From Methanomassiliicoccaceae archaeon (GTDB taxonomy: Archaea; Thermoplasmatota; Thermoplasmata; Methanomassiliicoccales; Methanomethylophilaceae), in assembly GCA_009778275.1 (NCBI GenBank), contig WRKC01000084.1, positions 1 through 12,825 on the forward strand: DNA of 12,825 nt. The letters are read 5' to 3'. Under the pieces are notes generated by a model. It saw nothing but the letters and a program-made list of their open reading frames with translations, searched no databases and was not told where the DNA came from. Position 1 is the first letter of the stretch. Each line of letters begins with the position of its first letter. Shown here piece after piece: positions 1 to 7,223 of this stretch. The position numbers and the translations under genes were made by a program.

Positions 1-50
1 GCGTCGCGGTCGATATTCTCTCCTATGTGAATATACGAATATGTCTTCAT
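1..50 (-). CDS. Partial CDS (N-terminus only), downstream of the ribose-1,5-bisphosphate isomerase gene
   Basis: On the minus strand an ATG at 50-48 overlaps the isomerase stop by one base (TGATG) and stays open to the window edge. It encodes 16 residues beginning MKTYSYIHIGENID. A GGGGA ribosome-binding sequence lies six bases upstream, inside the end of the isomerase gene. Such stop/start coupling is typical of translationally coupled archaeal operons. The visible N-terminus is too short to identify. A type III RubisCO large subunit or another AMP-pathway enzyme would fit the neighbour, but that is only a guess from context. The alternative is that this is chance coding after the last gene of a transcript. 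Confidence 0.55.
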   Translation of the reverse strand, partial: MKTYSYIHIGENIDRD

Positions 51-985
51 CAGAAATCCCCATTTTTGAATATACCTTCTCCCATTTGTCTGACCATCAC
101 TTCATAGACGGCGCCGGGCGAGAGAACCCCCATTTCCGTTATTATTGCGTCGATATATTTCGCGGGCGTTTTGTCGAACACGGGATTGTATACCTTGACG
201 CCTTTCGGCAGCGCCGCTCCGTCGGCTACCTCCCCGTGATCCCTTTCCTCTATCATCACGGTCTCTCCGAACATGGTCATCGGAGAGAACTTGTATGACT
301 CCGCACAGACGTTGAAAGGTACTCCCGCCTCGTCCGCGGCCAGCGCCAGCTGCGATGTTCCTATTTTATTGATGACCGTCCCGTTGGATGTCACTGTGTC
401 CGCTCCGACGAACACGGCATCCACCTTGTTCATGACGAAACGAACGGCGCTGTCGACTATCAGCGTCACATCGACACCGGCCTCCGACAGTTCCTTCGCG
501 GTCAGCAGCCCCTGCCTCCACGGCCGGGTCTCTGTTGCGTATACTTTTATGTCCTTGCCTTGGGCGCAGGCCTCTTTGATCACGCCGAGGGCCGCGCTGC
601 TGTTGCAGTGCGTAAGAAGAGTATCGCCTTTCCGCACCATTCTCGAGCCGATCTTCGCTATCGTCTCAACGGCGTTCGACGACATCTCCCCGAACGCCCT
701 CGAATTGAGTATGACGGAGTCTCTTGCCTCCTCCAGAGATGTGGCATTCTGTACGTCCCTCACGCTTGCCTGTACCCCGTTCCATAAAGAAACGGCGGTC
801 GGCCTGGAATCCAGCAGCGTCTGTCTCGCCGTACCTAGGTCCTTTTTGAAATCTTCCAAAGAACCGCCGCAGTAGTTCTCTGCGAACTTTCCCATGGCGG
901 CCGCTCCTGCGCGGGCTATCCTTCCCGCCCCCCTTATCTTCATTTCTCGGATATCCGATGCCGTCTCCCTGACTGCGTCCAACAC
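50..985 (-). CDS. Ribose-1,5-bisphosphate isomerase (e2b2 family, eIF2B-like fold)
   Basis: This cytoplasmic enzyme interconverts ribose 1,5-bisphosphate and ribulose 1,5-bisphosphate. It links AMP phosphorylase to type III RubisCO in the archaeal AMP salvage pathway. The 311-residue product is close to the usual size (about 310-325). It carries the family landmarks: MKIRGAGRIAR near residues 15-25, RPTAVSLWN at 61-69, THCNSSAA at 125-132 with the likely catalytic Cys127, TETRPWRQG at 151-159, GADTVTSNG at 194-202 with the likely catalytic Asp196, NKIGT at 206-210, and an AESYKF segment at 228-233. These match the Thermococcus kodakarensis enzyme as I recall it, and separate it from true eIF2B subunits and from MtnA. 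The start is GTG at 985-983, placed by a TATA box centred about 27 bases upstream, so the mRNA is probably leaderless. The stop is TGA, directly coupled to a following partial gene. The main alternative is an annotation as an eIF2B alpha/delta-like translation factor. Confidence 0.88.
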   Translation of the reverse strand: MLDAVRETASDIREMKIRGAGRIARAGAAAMGKFAENYCGGSLEDFKKDLGTARQTLLDSRPTAVSLWNGVQASVRDVQNATSLEEARDSVILNSRAFGEMSSNAVETIAKIGSRMVRKGDTLLTHCNSSAALGVIKEACAQGKDIKVYATETRPWRQGLLTAKELSEAGVDVTLIVDSAVRFVMNKVDAVFVGADTVTSNGTVINKIGTSQLALAADEAGVPFNVCAESYKFSPMTMFGETVMIEERDHGEVADGAALPKGVKVYNPVFDKTPAKYIDAIITEMGVLSPGAVYEVMVRQMGEGIFKNGDF

Positions 986-1008
986 ATTGCCCAGAGTGTT
1001 TTGTGAGA

Positions 1009-1015
1009 TTTAATA
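1009..1015 (-). promoter_or_regulatory. TATA box for the ribose-1,5-bisphosphate isomerase gene
   Basis: The minus strand reads TATTAAA, centred at about 1012 and 27 bases from the GTG start at 985. With the usual archaeal spacing, transcription would begin at or very near the start codon. No Shine-Dalgarno sequence precedes the GTG, which fits a leaderless transcript. Confidence 0.6.
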
Positions 1016-1074
1016 TGTATGCATTATTATCATGCTGGTACTTATTAAAACAAAGAAAACGGCCCTCTCATCAA

Positions 1075-1082
1075 TTATTTAA
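1075..1082 (+). promoter_or_regulatory. TATA box for the 501-residue unknown protein gene
   Basis: TTATTTAA is centred about 28 bases before the ATG at 1107. This is the spacing expected for a leaderless archaeal mRNA, and there is no ribosome-binding sequence before the ATG. It lies in the 121-base spacer shared with the divergent isomerase promoter. Confidence 0.6.
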
Positions 1083-1106
1083 GATTGGTCTACATTAGGG
1101 CCAAAT

Positions 1107-2612
1107 ATGGAAGCGAAGAAACGTCTCAGAATGAGGGGCGTCAAGCAGGCGCCCAAAAGACTTGAGGGGGAGATCCTCGAACGTTCCAGGAAGCTTGCGG
1201 ATGACCCAGCTTTGCTGAGGCCGATGTGCGCCGGGAACTGCAGAAAATGCCTTTTTGACAAAACGTTCAAGGAGATCGACAGCATCTCCAGATACAAGAA
1301 CGACCCCGATACGCTCATTAAGTTTGCATCGAGAGGGTCCGACGACATGGCTAAGGCCTATGCGGGGACCATTTCCCTCAGCGCCGCCGGGAAGATACCT
1401 CTCCTGGCGACTGCCAGCATCGCGGGGGAAAAGGTCTCTTATGTTGTCAGAGGAAGCGTCGGGAACGACAAGCTCATCGGCTGCCAATACTACGATGACC
1501 CCAAGATCAGGCTCCTTTACTACAACTCATTCATAAAAAGGAACAAACTGCATCTTTATTCCTTCAAGGACGGGCTGGTGTGCACCAACACCCCGAAGAT
1601 GCCGGAGGATTACCTCTACGAGGCCTTCTGGGATTCCCCGTATGAATTCAAGGACGACGGACTGAACTGCGGACACACCGATGCGCTGATCCTAGATATC
1701 AGGATCAAGTCCCTCAATGAGAACATCAGAATATGCGAGAACTGTGCCAAAGAGGTCTCGACCATACAATATCTGATCTCCAGATTATGCGCGGTCGAAC
1801 CTCTGGATGACATTGACGTGCATGTCGTACATCCTTACCACTCCGAAAAGGAAAGCGATATGGAGAAGGTCGAAGGGGATCTTCTTAAGAGATATCTGCG
1901 CGGCGAGATCAACGACAGGACCCTGCTGCAAACGATAAAAAGAGAAAAGCTGGGCAGTCTTAAGAAAGGAGAAGTGTCCACATACGTCATAGGAACTGAG
2001 AACTACGGTTCGGACCTTGACTCATTCATATCCGCGCTTTCCGGTCCGGAAGAAGAAAAAAAGACACTGAAGCTGTTCTTGAGCTCCGCGTCCGAGTCCG
2101 TCATCATAAAGAACGGCAAGACATCGGAGACCCTTACCTACCTGTGGGACGGCCACTGGAGAGAACTGATCTCTTTCCACACATCGAAAGATATCGCAGA
2201 CAAGATACAGGAAAAACCGAAGAACGCTCCTTCGCAGGCACTCAGCGATTTCTATAAGATATTCATCTCTGCAGATGTGGTCGCAAGCCTTCCAGAATTC
2301 AAGAAGCCGAGGCCGCTGACCAAACTCTCTGATACTCTGGCCAAAGCGGCGAAGGTCGGGGGCGGCGACCTGGTGGTAAAGACAATGGCCTCTGAGACGT
2401 TAAGGGATTCCAAACAAAGATGCATCGCGGCGGCTTTCGCCCTTGCGGCGGATCCGAAAGCGGCGCTTCCCATTCACCTTTCGGACGACGAACGGGATTT
2501 CACAAGTTATCTGGCGCCGTTTGCCAAGGCTGCGATCGAAGCGAGCGGCGAGAAGTACCGCGAGGCGATGAACACTCTGCTGACCGCGAGCGGCTCCGGA
2601 GAATCCGTTTAA
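1107..2612 (+). CDS. Conserved-looking cytosolic protein of unknown function with two Cys clusters
   Basis: I do not recognise this 501-residue protein. It has no signal peptide or membrane helix. The N-terminus is basic. A CxxxCxxC cluster follows (Cys41, Cys45, Cys48), and a second group (Cys188, His190, Cys210, Cys213) has the CxH...CxxC spacing of a zinc ribbon or knuckle. Extra cysteines lie at 126, 159 and 228. Between the clusters is a mixed alpha/beta region rich in aromatics. The half after residue 240 is charged and helical and lacks Cys clusters until a single Cys at about 438. A metal-binding role, zinc or Fe-S, is an inference from the cysteines alone. It is transcribed singly from its own promoter, divergent from the isomerase and convergent with taw2, whose stop codon overlaps its own. 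Codon use looks like that of its neighbours, so there is no sign of recent transfer. The ATG start is supported by a TATA box 28 bases upstream. It is a real gene by length and framing, but the function is open. Confidence 0.85.
   Translation: MEAKKRLRMRGVKQAPKRLEGEILERSRKLADDPALLRPMCAGNCRKCLFDKTFKEIDSISRYKNDPDTLIKFASRGSDDMAKAYAGTISLSAAGKIPLLATASIAGEKVSYVVRGSVGNDKLIGCQYYDDPKIRLLYYNSFIKRNKLHLYSFKDGLVCTNTPKMPEDYLYEAFWDSPYEFKDDGLNCGHTDALILDIRIKSLNENIRICENCAKEVSTIQYLISRLCAVEPLDDIDVHVVHPYHSEKESDMEKVEGDLLKRYLRGEINDRTLLQTIKREKLGSLKKGEVSTYVIGTENYGSDLDSFISALSGPEEEKKTLKLFLSSASESVIIKNGKTSETLTYLWDGHWRELISFHTSKDIADKIQEKPKNAPSQALSDFYKIFISADVVASLPEFKKPRPLTKLSDTLAKAAKVGGGDLVVKTMASETLRDSKQRCIAAAFALAADPKAALPIHLSDDERDFTSYLAPFAKAAIEASGEKYREAMNTLLTASGSGESV
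2609..2612. other. Shared TTAA: overlapping convergent stop codons
   Basis: The palindrome TTAA supplies TAA for the plus-strand unknown gene (2610-2612) and TAA for the minus-strand taw2 (2611-2609). There is no room for a dedicated terminator between the two genes, so each transcript must end inside or beyond the antisense of the other. Confidence 0.95.
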
Positions 2613-3628
2613 GATATCCTGACATCAGCGACATAATGGGAGACGGAGGGGGCAAAGGACTTTACTTCCTTTATCCCTTCTATCTCAAAATCCCTTCCCG
2701 TTGATGCGAATATCCCCTCTATCCTCTGCTTGTGCTCTTTCACGTAGAACGTATCGTGATAATGGATCATCCCGCCCCGCTTCACAATATCCAGTGCTTT
2801 GGGCAGGAAGGCGGAGGTGGTCTGGACATAACCCATTATCACTCTGTCCGCGAACCGTTTCCCCGGTATGTTCCTGTTATCCCCCAGGATCGGGACCGTT
2901 CTTTCGGATACCTCATTACGAACGATGTTCCTGACCAGATATTTGTATGAGTCGGGATTCTTCTCGCAGGCGAACACCTTCCTTGCCCCGGTGAATTTGG
3001 CTATCGGGAGCGTAAAGTAGCCTATGCCCGCGAACATATCGACCACGGTCTCCCCTTCGCAGTCCTGTTCTTTCATGCGCTGTCTCTCGTCGACGTTCCC
3101 GGACGCGAACATTATCCTGCTCACGTCGAACTCGTAGAAGATGCCGTTCTCCAATCTGACCGATTCTGTGTCGATTCCGTAAATGACCTCTGTGCTGGGT
3201 CTTCTGAATTCCCCCGCTATCCCGTTCAGGTCTGCACATACCGTCTTCGCACCCAATATCTTTGCGTACGCCTCTCCTATCCTTTTTTTGTAGGGCAGGC
3301 ACCCCTCTTCCATCTTCAGTATGACCACGTCCCCCGCGAACTCCCATCTCATCGGCAGGACCGCCACTATCTCATCGGGCAGTTCGGATAGTTCCTCGGC
3401 CAACCGTTCCTGCGGCCTCCTCCTTTCGACAGTATATGCGGGCCCTTCCGCAAGTTCGTATCCCATTGCGGCCATCTCGCCCTCCCTGCCGGGGGTAATG
3501 GGGAGCAGTCTTCGGTCCCCGGCCTTGCTTATCTTCGCCGATCTGTCGATCAGCCCCAATTCCATGAGGTACGGTATCGTGTCAGACGCTTCCGACGACC
3601 TGATGACCGCTTGTTTCATCATCTTCAT
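2609..3628 (-). CDS. taw2: Taw2, tRNA(Phe) wyosine aminocarboxypropyltransferase (Trm5/TYW2 family)
   Basis: Taw2 moves the 3-amino-3-carboxypropyl group of S-adenosylmethionine onto the tricyclic wyosine base at position 37 of tRNA-Phe. The product has 339 residues. The N-terminal part (about 1-150) is the Trm5-like substrate-binding region. The C-terminal Rossmann domain opens with VVDMFAGIGYFTLPIA at 195-210, followed by the acidic Glu222 in CEKNP, GDNRN at 249-253 and GGMIHYHDT at 285-293. Two features favour TYW2/Taw2 over the m1G methyltransferase Trm5: FASGN at 174-178, where Trm5 has an SPR-type motif, and DRVIMGY at 261-267, in place of the NPPY/NLP-like motif of methyltransferases. 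The ATG start overlaps the end of the upstream reductase gene (ATGA), so it is the last gene of the operon. The stop TAA shares its bases with the stop of the convergent unknown gene. A Trm5-type methyltransferase is the alternative. Confidence 0.85.
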   Translation of the reverse strand: MKMMKQAVIRSSEASDTIPYLMELGLIDRSAKISKAGDRRLLPITPGREGEMAAMGYELAEGPAYTVERRRPQERLAEELSELPDEIVAVLPMRWEFAGDVVILKMEEGCLPYKKRIGEAYAKILGAKTVCADLNGIAGEFRRPSTEVIYGIDTESVRLENGIFYEFDVSRIMFASGNVDERQRMKEQDCEGETVVDMFAGIGYFTLPIAKFTGARKVFACEKNPDSYKYLVRNIVRNEVSERTVPILGDNRNIPGKRFADRVIMGYVQTTSAFLPKALDIVKRGGMIHYHDTFYVKEHKQRIEGIFASTGRDFEIEGIKEVKSFAPSVSHYVADVRIS

Positions 3629-4776
3629 AAGATCGCCCTGAGCATAATGGGGAGCAGCCTTACTCCCACATGAGGATTCCTCAGTATGGGGGATGCTATG
3701 CCGCTCGGATTATCGATATCTATGCCGTTCAGGACGGAGCGCATATCGTCCCTGTCCATTATCGTGAATATTTTCTCAAGGTCCTTGTCCGAGAGGCGGG
3801 TGAATGTCCTCCTTATCTTGTATCCTCTCGAAAATTCCTTTCCCAGCTCCTTTTTCCAACTTTTTTCGTATTTGGAAAGATAACCTGATGTCGCAATGCC
3901 GTCGCGAAGACTTTCGCTCACGGTCCTTCCCAGTATGGGTGCCGCCTTGAATATGGGAAAGAGTCCTCCGCCGGAGACGGGTTTGACGTGCCCCGCCGCA
4001 TCGCCTATGAGGAGGGTCCTTTCCCCGTATGATCTCGGCCTTCCTCCCAGAGGTATTTTTCCCGCATGCTTAGATATCACATCCCCCTCGTCTATACGGG
4101 AGGCTTTCAGCAGTCTCTTTAGGTGTTCATTCGGAGTGCTGCCCGTTCCGGCGCTTATGCAGAGGCCCACTCTGACCGTATCTTCGAAAGGTATCTCCCA
4201 GCTGAAGAAGCCCGGCGCGAATTCCGAACCTATCCTCAGCGTCATCACCTCTTCGTGCCCGGACGTGCGCCTTACGTCCGCTTGGATACCGCGGACGTAT
4301 TCTTTCGGAAGGTTGCTTCCCAGGGACATCGCTACTCCGGAGTTTTGCCCGTCGGCCCCGATGATCAGTTTTGCTTCCGCCTCCCCGCCGCTTGTCGATA
4401 CGGACACCCCGTCCGCCGACACCTTGTGGCCGGCATACTTTACTCCATACCTTATCTCCGCACCCATGTCCACGGCCTTCTCCGCAAGCTTTCTGTCAAG
4501 GTCGGGCCGGTCGATCAGAAAGGCCATGATGCCTTTGGCCCTTACTTCGAGCACCCCTCCGCCCGGGAATACCACATCGGCCCCCCTGATCCTGTTCAGG
4601 ATATCGGGGCTGACACCGCATATTCTCATTGCTTCCGGGGTTACCAGCCCGGTGCATTGCAGCGGCAGACCGGATGAAGCGTGCTCCTCCAGCACGACCA
4701 CGTCATGATCCTTTGCCAAAAGACCGGCGGTGATGGTTCCTGCCGGGCCTCCGCCCACCACCACTGCGTCGTGCAT
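3625..4776 (-). CDS. Geranylgeranyl reductase family protein (digeranylgeranylglycerophospholipid reductase)
   Basis: This FAD-dependent reductase is expected to hydrogenate the geranylgeranyl chains of archaeal ether lipids, acting at the cytoplasmic membrane face. The 383-residue product begins with a dinucleotide-binding GGGPAG at 8-13 and an acidic strand end (VVLEE, 27-31). It has CTGLV at 41-45, with the family-typical cysteine, and DRPDLDRKL at 89-97. FSWEIP at 191-196 corresponds to the substrate-cavity YxWxFP motif. The flavin motif is LLIGDAAG at 255-262, followed by a Gly-rich SGGGLFP stretch. The length is normal for the family. It starts nine bases after the transaldolase stop. 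The upstream GTGATC (4783-4778) matches the distal part of the archaeal anti-Shine-Dalgarno complement, with no GGAGG core. Its stop overlaps the start of taw2. A quinone- or other isoprenoid-directed reductase of the same superfamily cannot be excluded. Confidence 0.85.
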   Translation of the reverse strand: MHDAVVVGGGPAGTITAGLLAKDHDVVVLEEHASSGLPLQCTGLVTPEAMRICGVSPDILNRIRGADVVFPGGGVLEVRAKGIMAFLIDRPDLDRKLAEKAVDMGAEIRYGVKYAGHKVSADGVSVSTSGGEAEAKLIIGADGQNSGVAMSLGSNLPKEYVRGIQADVRRTSGHEEVMTLRIGSEFAPGFFSWEIPFEDTVRVGLCISAGTGSTPNEHLKRLLKASRIDEGDVISKHAGKIPLGGRPRSYGERTLLIGDAAGHVKPVSGGGLFPIFKAAPILGRTVSESLRDGIATSGYLSKYEKSWKKELGKEFSRGYKIRRTFTRLSDKDLEKIFTIMDRDDMRSVLNGIDIDNPSGIASPILRNPHVGVRLLPIMLRAIL

Positions 4777-4785
4777 GCGATCACG

Positions 4786-5430
4786 TCATTTTTTGGACTT
4801 TTCGTAGTCCTTGATGAAATTCTGTATGCCCTCATCCGTTTTCGGATGGGAGACCATCTGCTGCAGGACATTGTAAGGAATGGTCGCGATATCGCATCCC
4901 ATCGACGCAGCGTCGAGCACATGCGTGGGATTCCTTATGCTGGCCGCGATGACCTCCGTCTCAAACCCGTAGTTGGAGAAAACGTTCACGATCTGTCCCA
5001 GTATCTCGGTCCCGTACAGGCCTATATCGTCAAGGCGTCCGACGAATGGGGAAACGTACCTTGCTCCGGCCTTTGCGGCCAGCAGCGCCTGCTGTGGCGA
5101 GAATATCAGCGTCATGTTCACGTCGATCCCCTCGCCCGAAAGCACCTTTGACGCTTTGAGAGCTGAAATGCACATGGGTAGTTTGACGTTGATGTTCGGG
5201 TGTAAAGCGGCGAGTTCGCGGCCTTCTTTTATCATGCCGTCCGCCTCGAGGGACATTGCCTCGGCCGATATGGGGACGTCCACGATCTCGGCTATCTCCC
5301 TGACCCTCGTCCTGGTGTCGGTGCCTTCCTTCGCTATCAGACTCGGGTTCGTCGTCACCCCGTCCAGGATCCCCCAGCTGTTTATCTCCCTTATCATGTC
5401 AAGATTTGCCGTATCAATGAATATCCTCAT
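4786..5430 (-). CDS. tal: Transaldolase (TalC/FSA-type small transaldolase)
   Basis: This small class I aldolase transfers dihydroxyacetone units between sugar phosphates in the non-oxidative pentose phosphate pathway. At 214 residues it is the short TalC/MipB type. Visible residues are Asp6, GVTTNPS at 24-30 (Thr26, Asn28), the Schiff-base Lys83 in NVKLP, Thr107, SPFVGR at 127-132, and Ser164 in AASIRNP. Aligned by eye to Escherichia coli fructose-6-phosphate aldolase, Gln59 is replaced by Glu57 and Tyr131 by Phe129. These are the residues of true transaldolases (Glu96 and Phe178 in TalB), so transaldolase is preferred over fructose-6-phosphate aldolase. An AAGGAG sequence lies eight bases before the ATG. 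The gene overlaps the end of the transketolase C-terminal half gene by ATGA and precedes the geranylgeranyl reductase gene by nine bases. Confidence 0.9.
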   Translation of the reverse strand: MRIFIDTANLDMIREINSWGILDGVTTNPSLIAKEGTDTRTRVREIAEIVDVPISAEAMSLEADGMIKEGRELAALHPNINVKLPMCISALKASKVLSGEGIDVNMTLIFSPQQALLAAKAGARYVSPFVGRLDDIGLYGTEILGQIVNVFSNYGFETEVIAASIRNPTHVLDAASMGCDIATIPYNVLQQMVSHPKTDEGIQNFIKDYEKSKK

Positions 5431-6383
5431 CCCTTCAACTCCTTCTTTCTTTCCAGGGCCCTCTTGGCGGCCTCCTCGATATCTTTCGAAGTGAGCCCGT
5501 ATTTCTCGAACAGCTCGCTCGGGGCCCCTGATTCCCCAAATGTATCCTTTGTTCCCACCATTTCAACGGGTACCGGCATCTCCTGAGAAAGGAATTCCGC
5601 CACTGCCGCTCCCATACCTCCGATGATGCTGTGCTCCTCCGCCGTCACCGAGCAGCCCGTCTTCAGCAGGGACAGCCTGAGAGTTCCCTTGTCCAAGGGC
5701 TTTATCGTCGACATATTGATGACCTCTGCGTCAATGCCTTCCTCGAGGAGGGCCGATGCCGCCTCCAGACAAAGCGCCACCATCTGCCCCGTCCCGACAA
5801 GCGTCACGTCGTCCCCTTGTCTTAGGACCGATGCCTTTCCTATAACGAACTCTGCGTCATTTTCCGTTACAACGGGGACCTCCGAGCGGCCCATCCTCAT
5901 GTACACCGGGCCGTTGTACTTTGCGATCGCCATCGTTGCGGCGTACGTTTCGTACGCATCCGCGGGGGATATCACCGTCATGTTCGGAAGCACCCTCATC
6001 AGCGCTATGTCCTCGAGCGCCTGGTGCGACGCACCGTCCTCCCCCACGCTTATGCCGCTGTGGGTGGCCACTATCTTCACGTTGAGTTTCGGATACGCGA
6101 CCGCCAGCCTTATCTGTTCCCAGCATCTCCCGCTGGCGAACACGGCGAACGTGGATGCGAACACCGTTTTTCCCGATGCCGCCAATCCGGATGCGACGCC
6201 GATCATGTTCTGTTCCGCTATTCCCACTTCTATGAACCTTCCCGGTGCGGCCTTTCTGAACTCCGATGTCTTCGTTGAATCTGCCAGGTCCGCATCTAGC
6301 ACGACGGTGTTGGGGTCCTTTTTCGCAAGTTCTGCAAGCGCCTTCCCGTAGTAGTTCCTTTGAGCCAGTTTCATTCCGTCCAT
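5427..6383 (-). CDS. Transketolase, C-terminal (pyrimidine-binding and C) subunit
   Basis: This is one half of a split transketolase; with the N-terminal subunit it transfers two-carbon ketol units using thiamine diphosphate. The 318-residue product contains GIAEQNMIG at 54-62, with catalytic Glu57. It also has the THSGISVGEDGASHQ region (107-121), YMRMGRSEVP (161-170), the AEEHSIIGGMG segment (249-258) and a C-terminal FGESGAPSELFEKYG (282-296). The reading frame stays open about 76 codons further upstream, but those codons are the antisense-free shadow of the N-terminal subunit gene and are low-complexity and charged. The start at 6383 is fixed by a GGAGG sequence at 6394-6390 with a six-base spacer. 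An ATG at 6374 overlapping the upstream TGA is the alternative start. Its stop overlaps the transaldolase ATG. Confidence 0.93.
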   Translation of the reverse strand: MDGMKLAQRNYYGKALAELAKKDPNTVVLDADLADSTKTSEFRKAAPGRFIEVGIAEQNMIGVASGLAASGKTVFASTFAVFASGRCWEQIRLAVAYPKLNVKIVATHSGISVGEDGASHQALEDIALMRVLPNMTVISPADAYETYAATMAIAKYNGPVYMRMGRSEVPVVTENDAEFVIGKASVLRQGDDVTLVGTGQMVALCLEAASALLEEGIDAEVINMSTIKPLDKGTLRLSLLKTGCSVTAEEHSIIGGMGAAVAEFLSQEMPVPVEMVGTKDTFGESGAPSELFEKYGLTSKDIEEAAKRALERKKELKG

Positions 6384-7204
6384 ATCCTGCCTCCAAGTTC
6401 CTTCAGCGCTTTCTCGGTCTCGTCCGCTTTGGACGCCTTGCCGTGGAATTCGTAGTTGTCCTCCATGAAAGAAACGCCTTTCCCTTTCACCGTGTTCATG
6501 ATTATCATCGTCGGATTCGTCTCCGACATCTTTGCTTTCTCGCACGCCTCCAGGATCTGCACCATGCTGTGCCCGTTGATGATCAGTACGTTCCATCCGA
6601 AAGCCCTCCATTTATCGGACAGAGGGTCGATGGACATTGCGTTCTCCGTGTTACCGGTTATCTGCAGACGGTTGCGGTCCACGAACGCTATCAAGTTGTT
6701 AAGGTGGTAATGGTGGGCAAGCATCGCCGCTTCCCAGTTCTGTCCGCTTTGGAGCTCTCCGTCCCCCAGCAGACAGAATATCTTGTGATCCTTTTTGTCC
6801 ATTTTTCCTGCCAGCGCCATACCGCATGCCATGCTCAGGCCTTGGCCCAGTGAGCCTGTGGACATCTCCACTCCGGGGACCTTTCCTTTGACGGGGTGAC
6901 CCTGCAGGTTGGAACCCAATTTTCTCAGGGTGAGCAGTTCCTCTTTCGGGAAATATCCCGATTCCGCAAGTGCGGCGTACAGCACCGGCGCCGCATGACC
7001 TTTCGATAAAATAAAACGGTCGCGCCCTTCCCACAGGGGGTCGTCGGGGTCGTGCCTCATGACCCCGAAATACAATGCAGCCATGAGATCTGCCGACGAT
7101 AGCGAGCCTCCCGGATGCCCGGAGCCCGCCGAAGCGGTGGCCTCTATGACATCCAATCTGAGAATGTTTGCTTTCTTCTCCAGCTCCTCTATCGTATAGT
7201 CCAT
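6371..7204 (-). CDS. Transketolase, N-terminal (thiamine diphosphate-binding) subunit
   Basis: This is the diphosphate-binding half of the split transketolase. The 277-residue product has the classic order of motifs: GSGHPGGSLS at 28-37, SKGHAAPVLYA at 67-77, GSLGQGLS at 117-124, the metal/thiamine diphosphate motif GDGELQSGQNWEA at 147-159, and VKGKGVSFME at 239-248. The length matches archaeal TktA1-type subunits, and the catalytic partner is encoded immediately downstream with a 13-base overlap. A GAGGT ribosome-binding sequence (7213-7209) lies four bases before the ATG. The gene follows pcn by 19 bases. Archaeal split transketolases are the norm in several lineages, so the split is not a frameshift: the two halves have separate starts and ribosome-binding sites. 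Confidence 0.95.
   Translation of the reverse strand: MDYTIEELEKKANILRLDVIEATASAGSGHPGGSLSSADLMAALYFGVMRHDPDDPLWEGRDRFILSKGHAAPVLYAALAESGYFPKEELLTLRKLGSNLQGHPVKGKVPGVEMSTGSLGQGLSMACGMALAGKMDKKDHKIFCLLGDGELQSGQNWEAAMLAHHYHLNNLIAFVDRNRLQITGNTENAMSIDPLSDKWRAFGWNVLIINGHSMVQILEACEKAKMSETNPTMIIMNTVKGKGVSFMEDNYEFHGKASKADETEKALKELGGRIWTE
6390..6394 (-). promoter_or_regulatory. Ribosome-binding site that sets the start of the transketolase C-terminal subunit
   Basis: GGAGG on the minus strand sits six bases before the ATG at 6383. It is itself coding sequence, within the Gly-Gly-Arg codons close to the end of the N-terminal subunit gene. It excludes the much longer open frame and favours 6383 over the ATG at 6374. 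Confidence 0.7.
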
Positions 7205-7223
7205 GGCAACCTCTGAGAATCCT

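Noticed and set aside
3896..4708. 270-codon plus-strand open frame opposite the geranylgeranyl reductase gene
   Set aside because: It is Ser/Pro/Thr-rich with no recognisable domain, and it is the antisense shadow of a gene with clear flavoprotein motifs.
5941..5957. Perfect 7-bp inverted repeat (GCGTACG/CGTACGC) with a TTT loop
   Set aside because: It is inside the transketolase C-terminal subunit gene and encodes ordinary residues (Ala-Tyr-Glu-Thr-Tyr-Ala); it is most likely chance in coding sequence.
6384..6611. N-terminal extension of 76 codons on the transketolase C-terminal subunit
   Set aside because: It overlaps the N-terminal subunit gene in another frame, is charged and low-complexity, and a good ribosome-binding site marks the ATG at 6383.
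6371..7204. Frameshift splitting a single transketolase gene
   Set aside because: The two halves have separate ribosome-binding sites and starts, and the break is at the domain border known for archaeal split transketolases.
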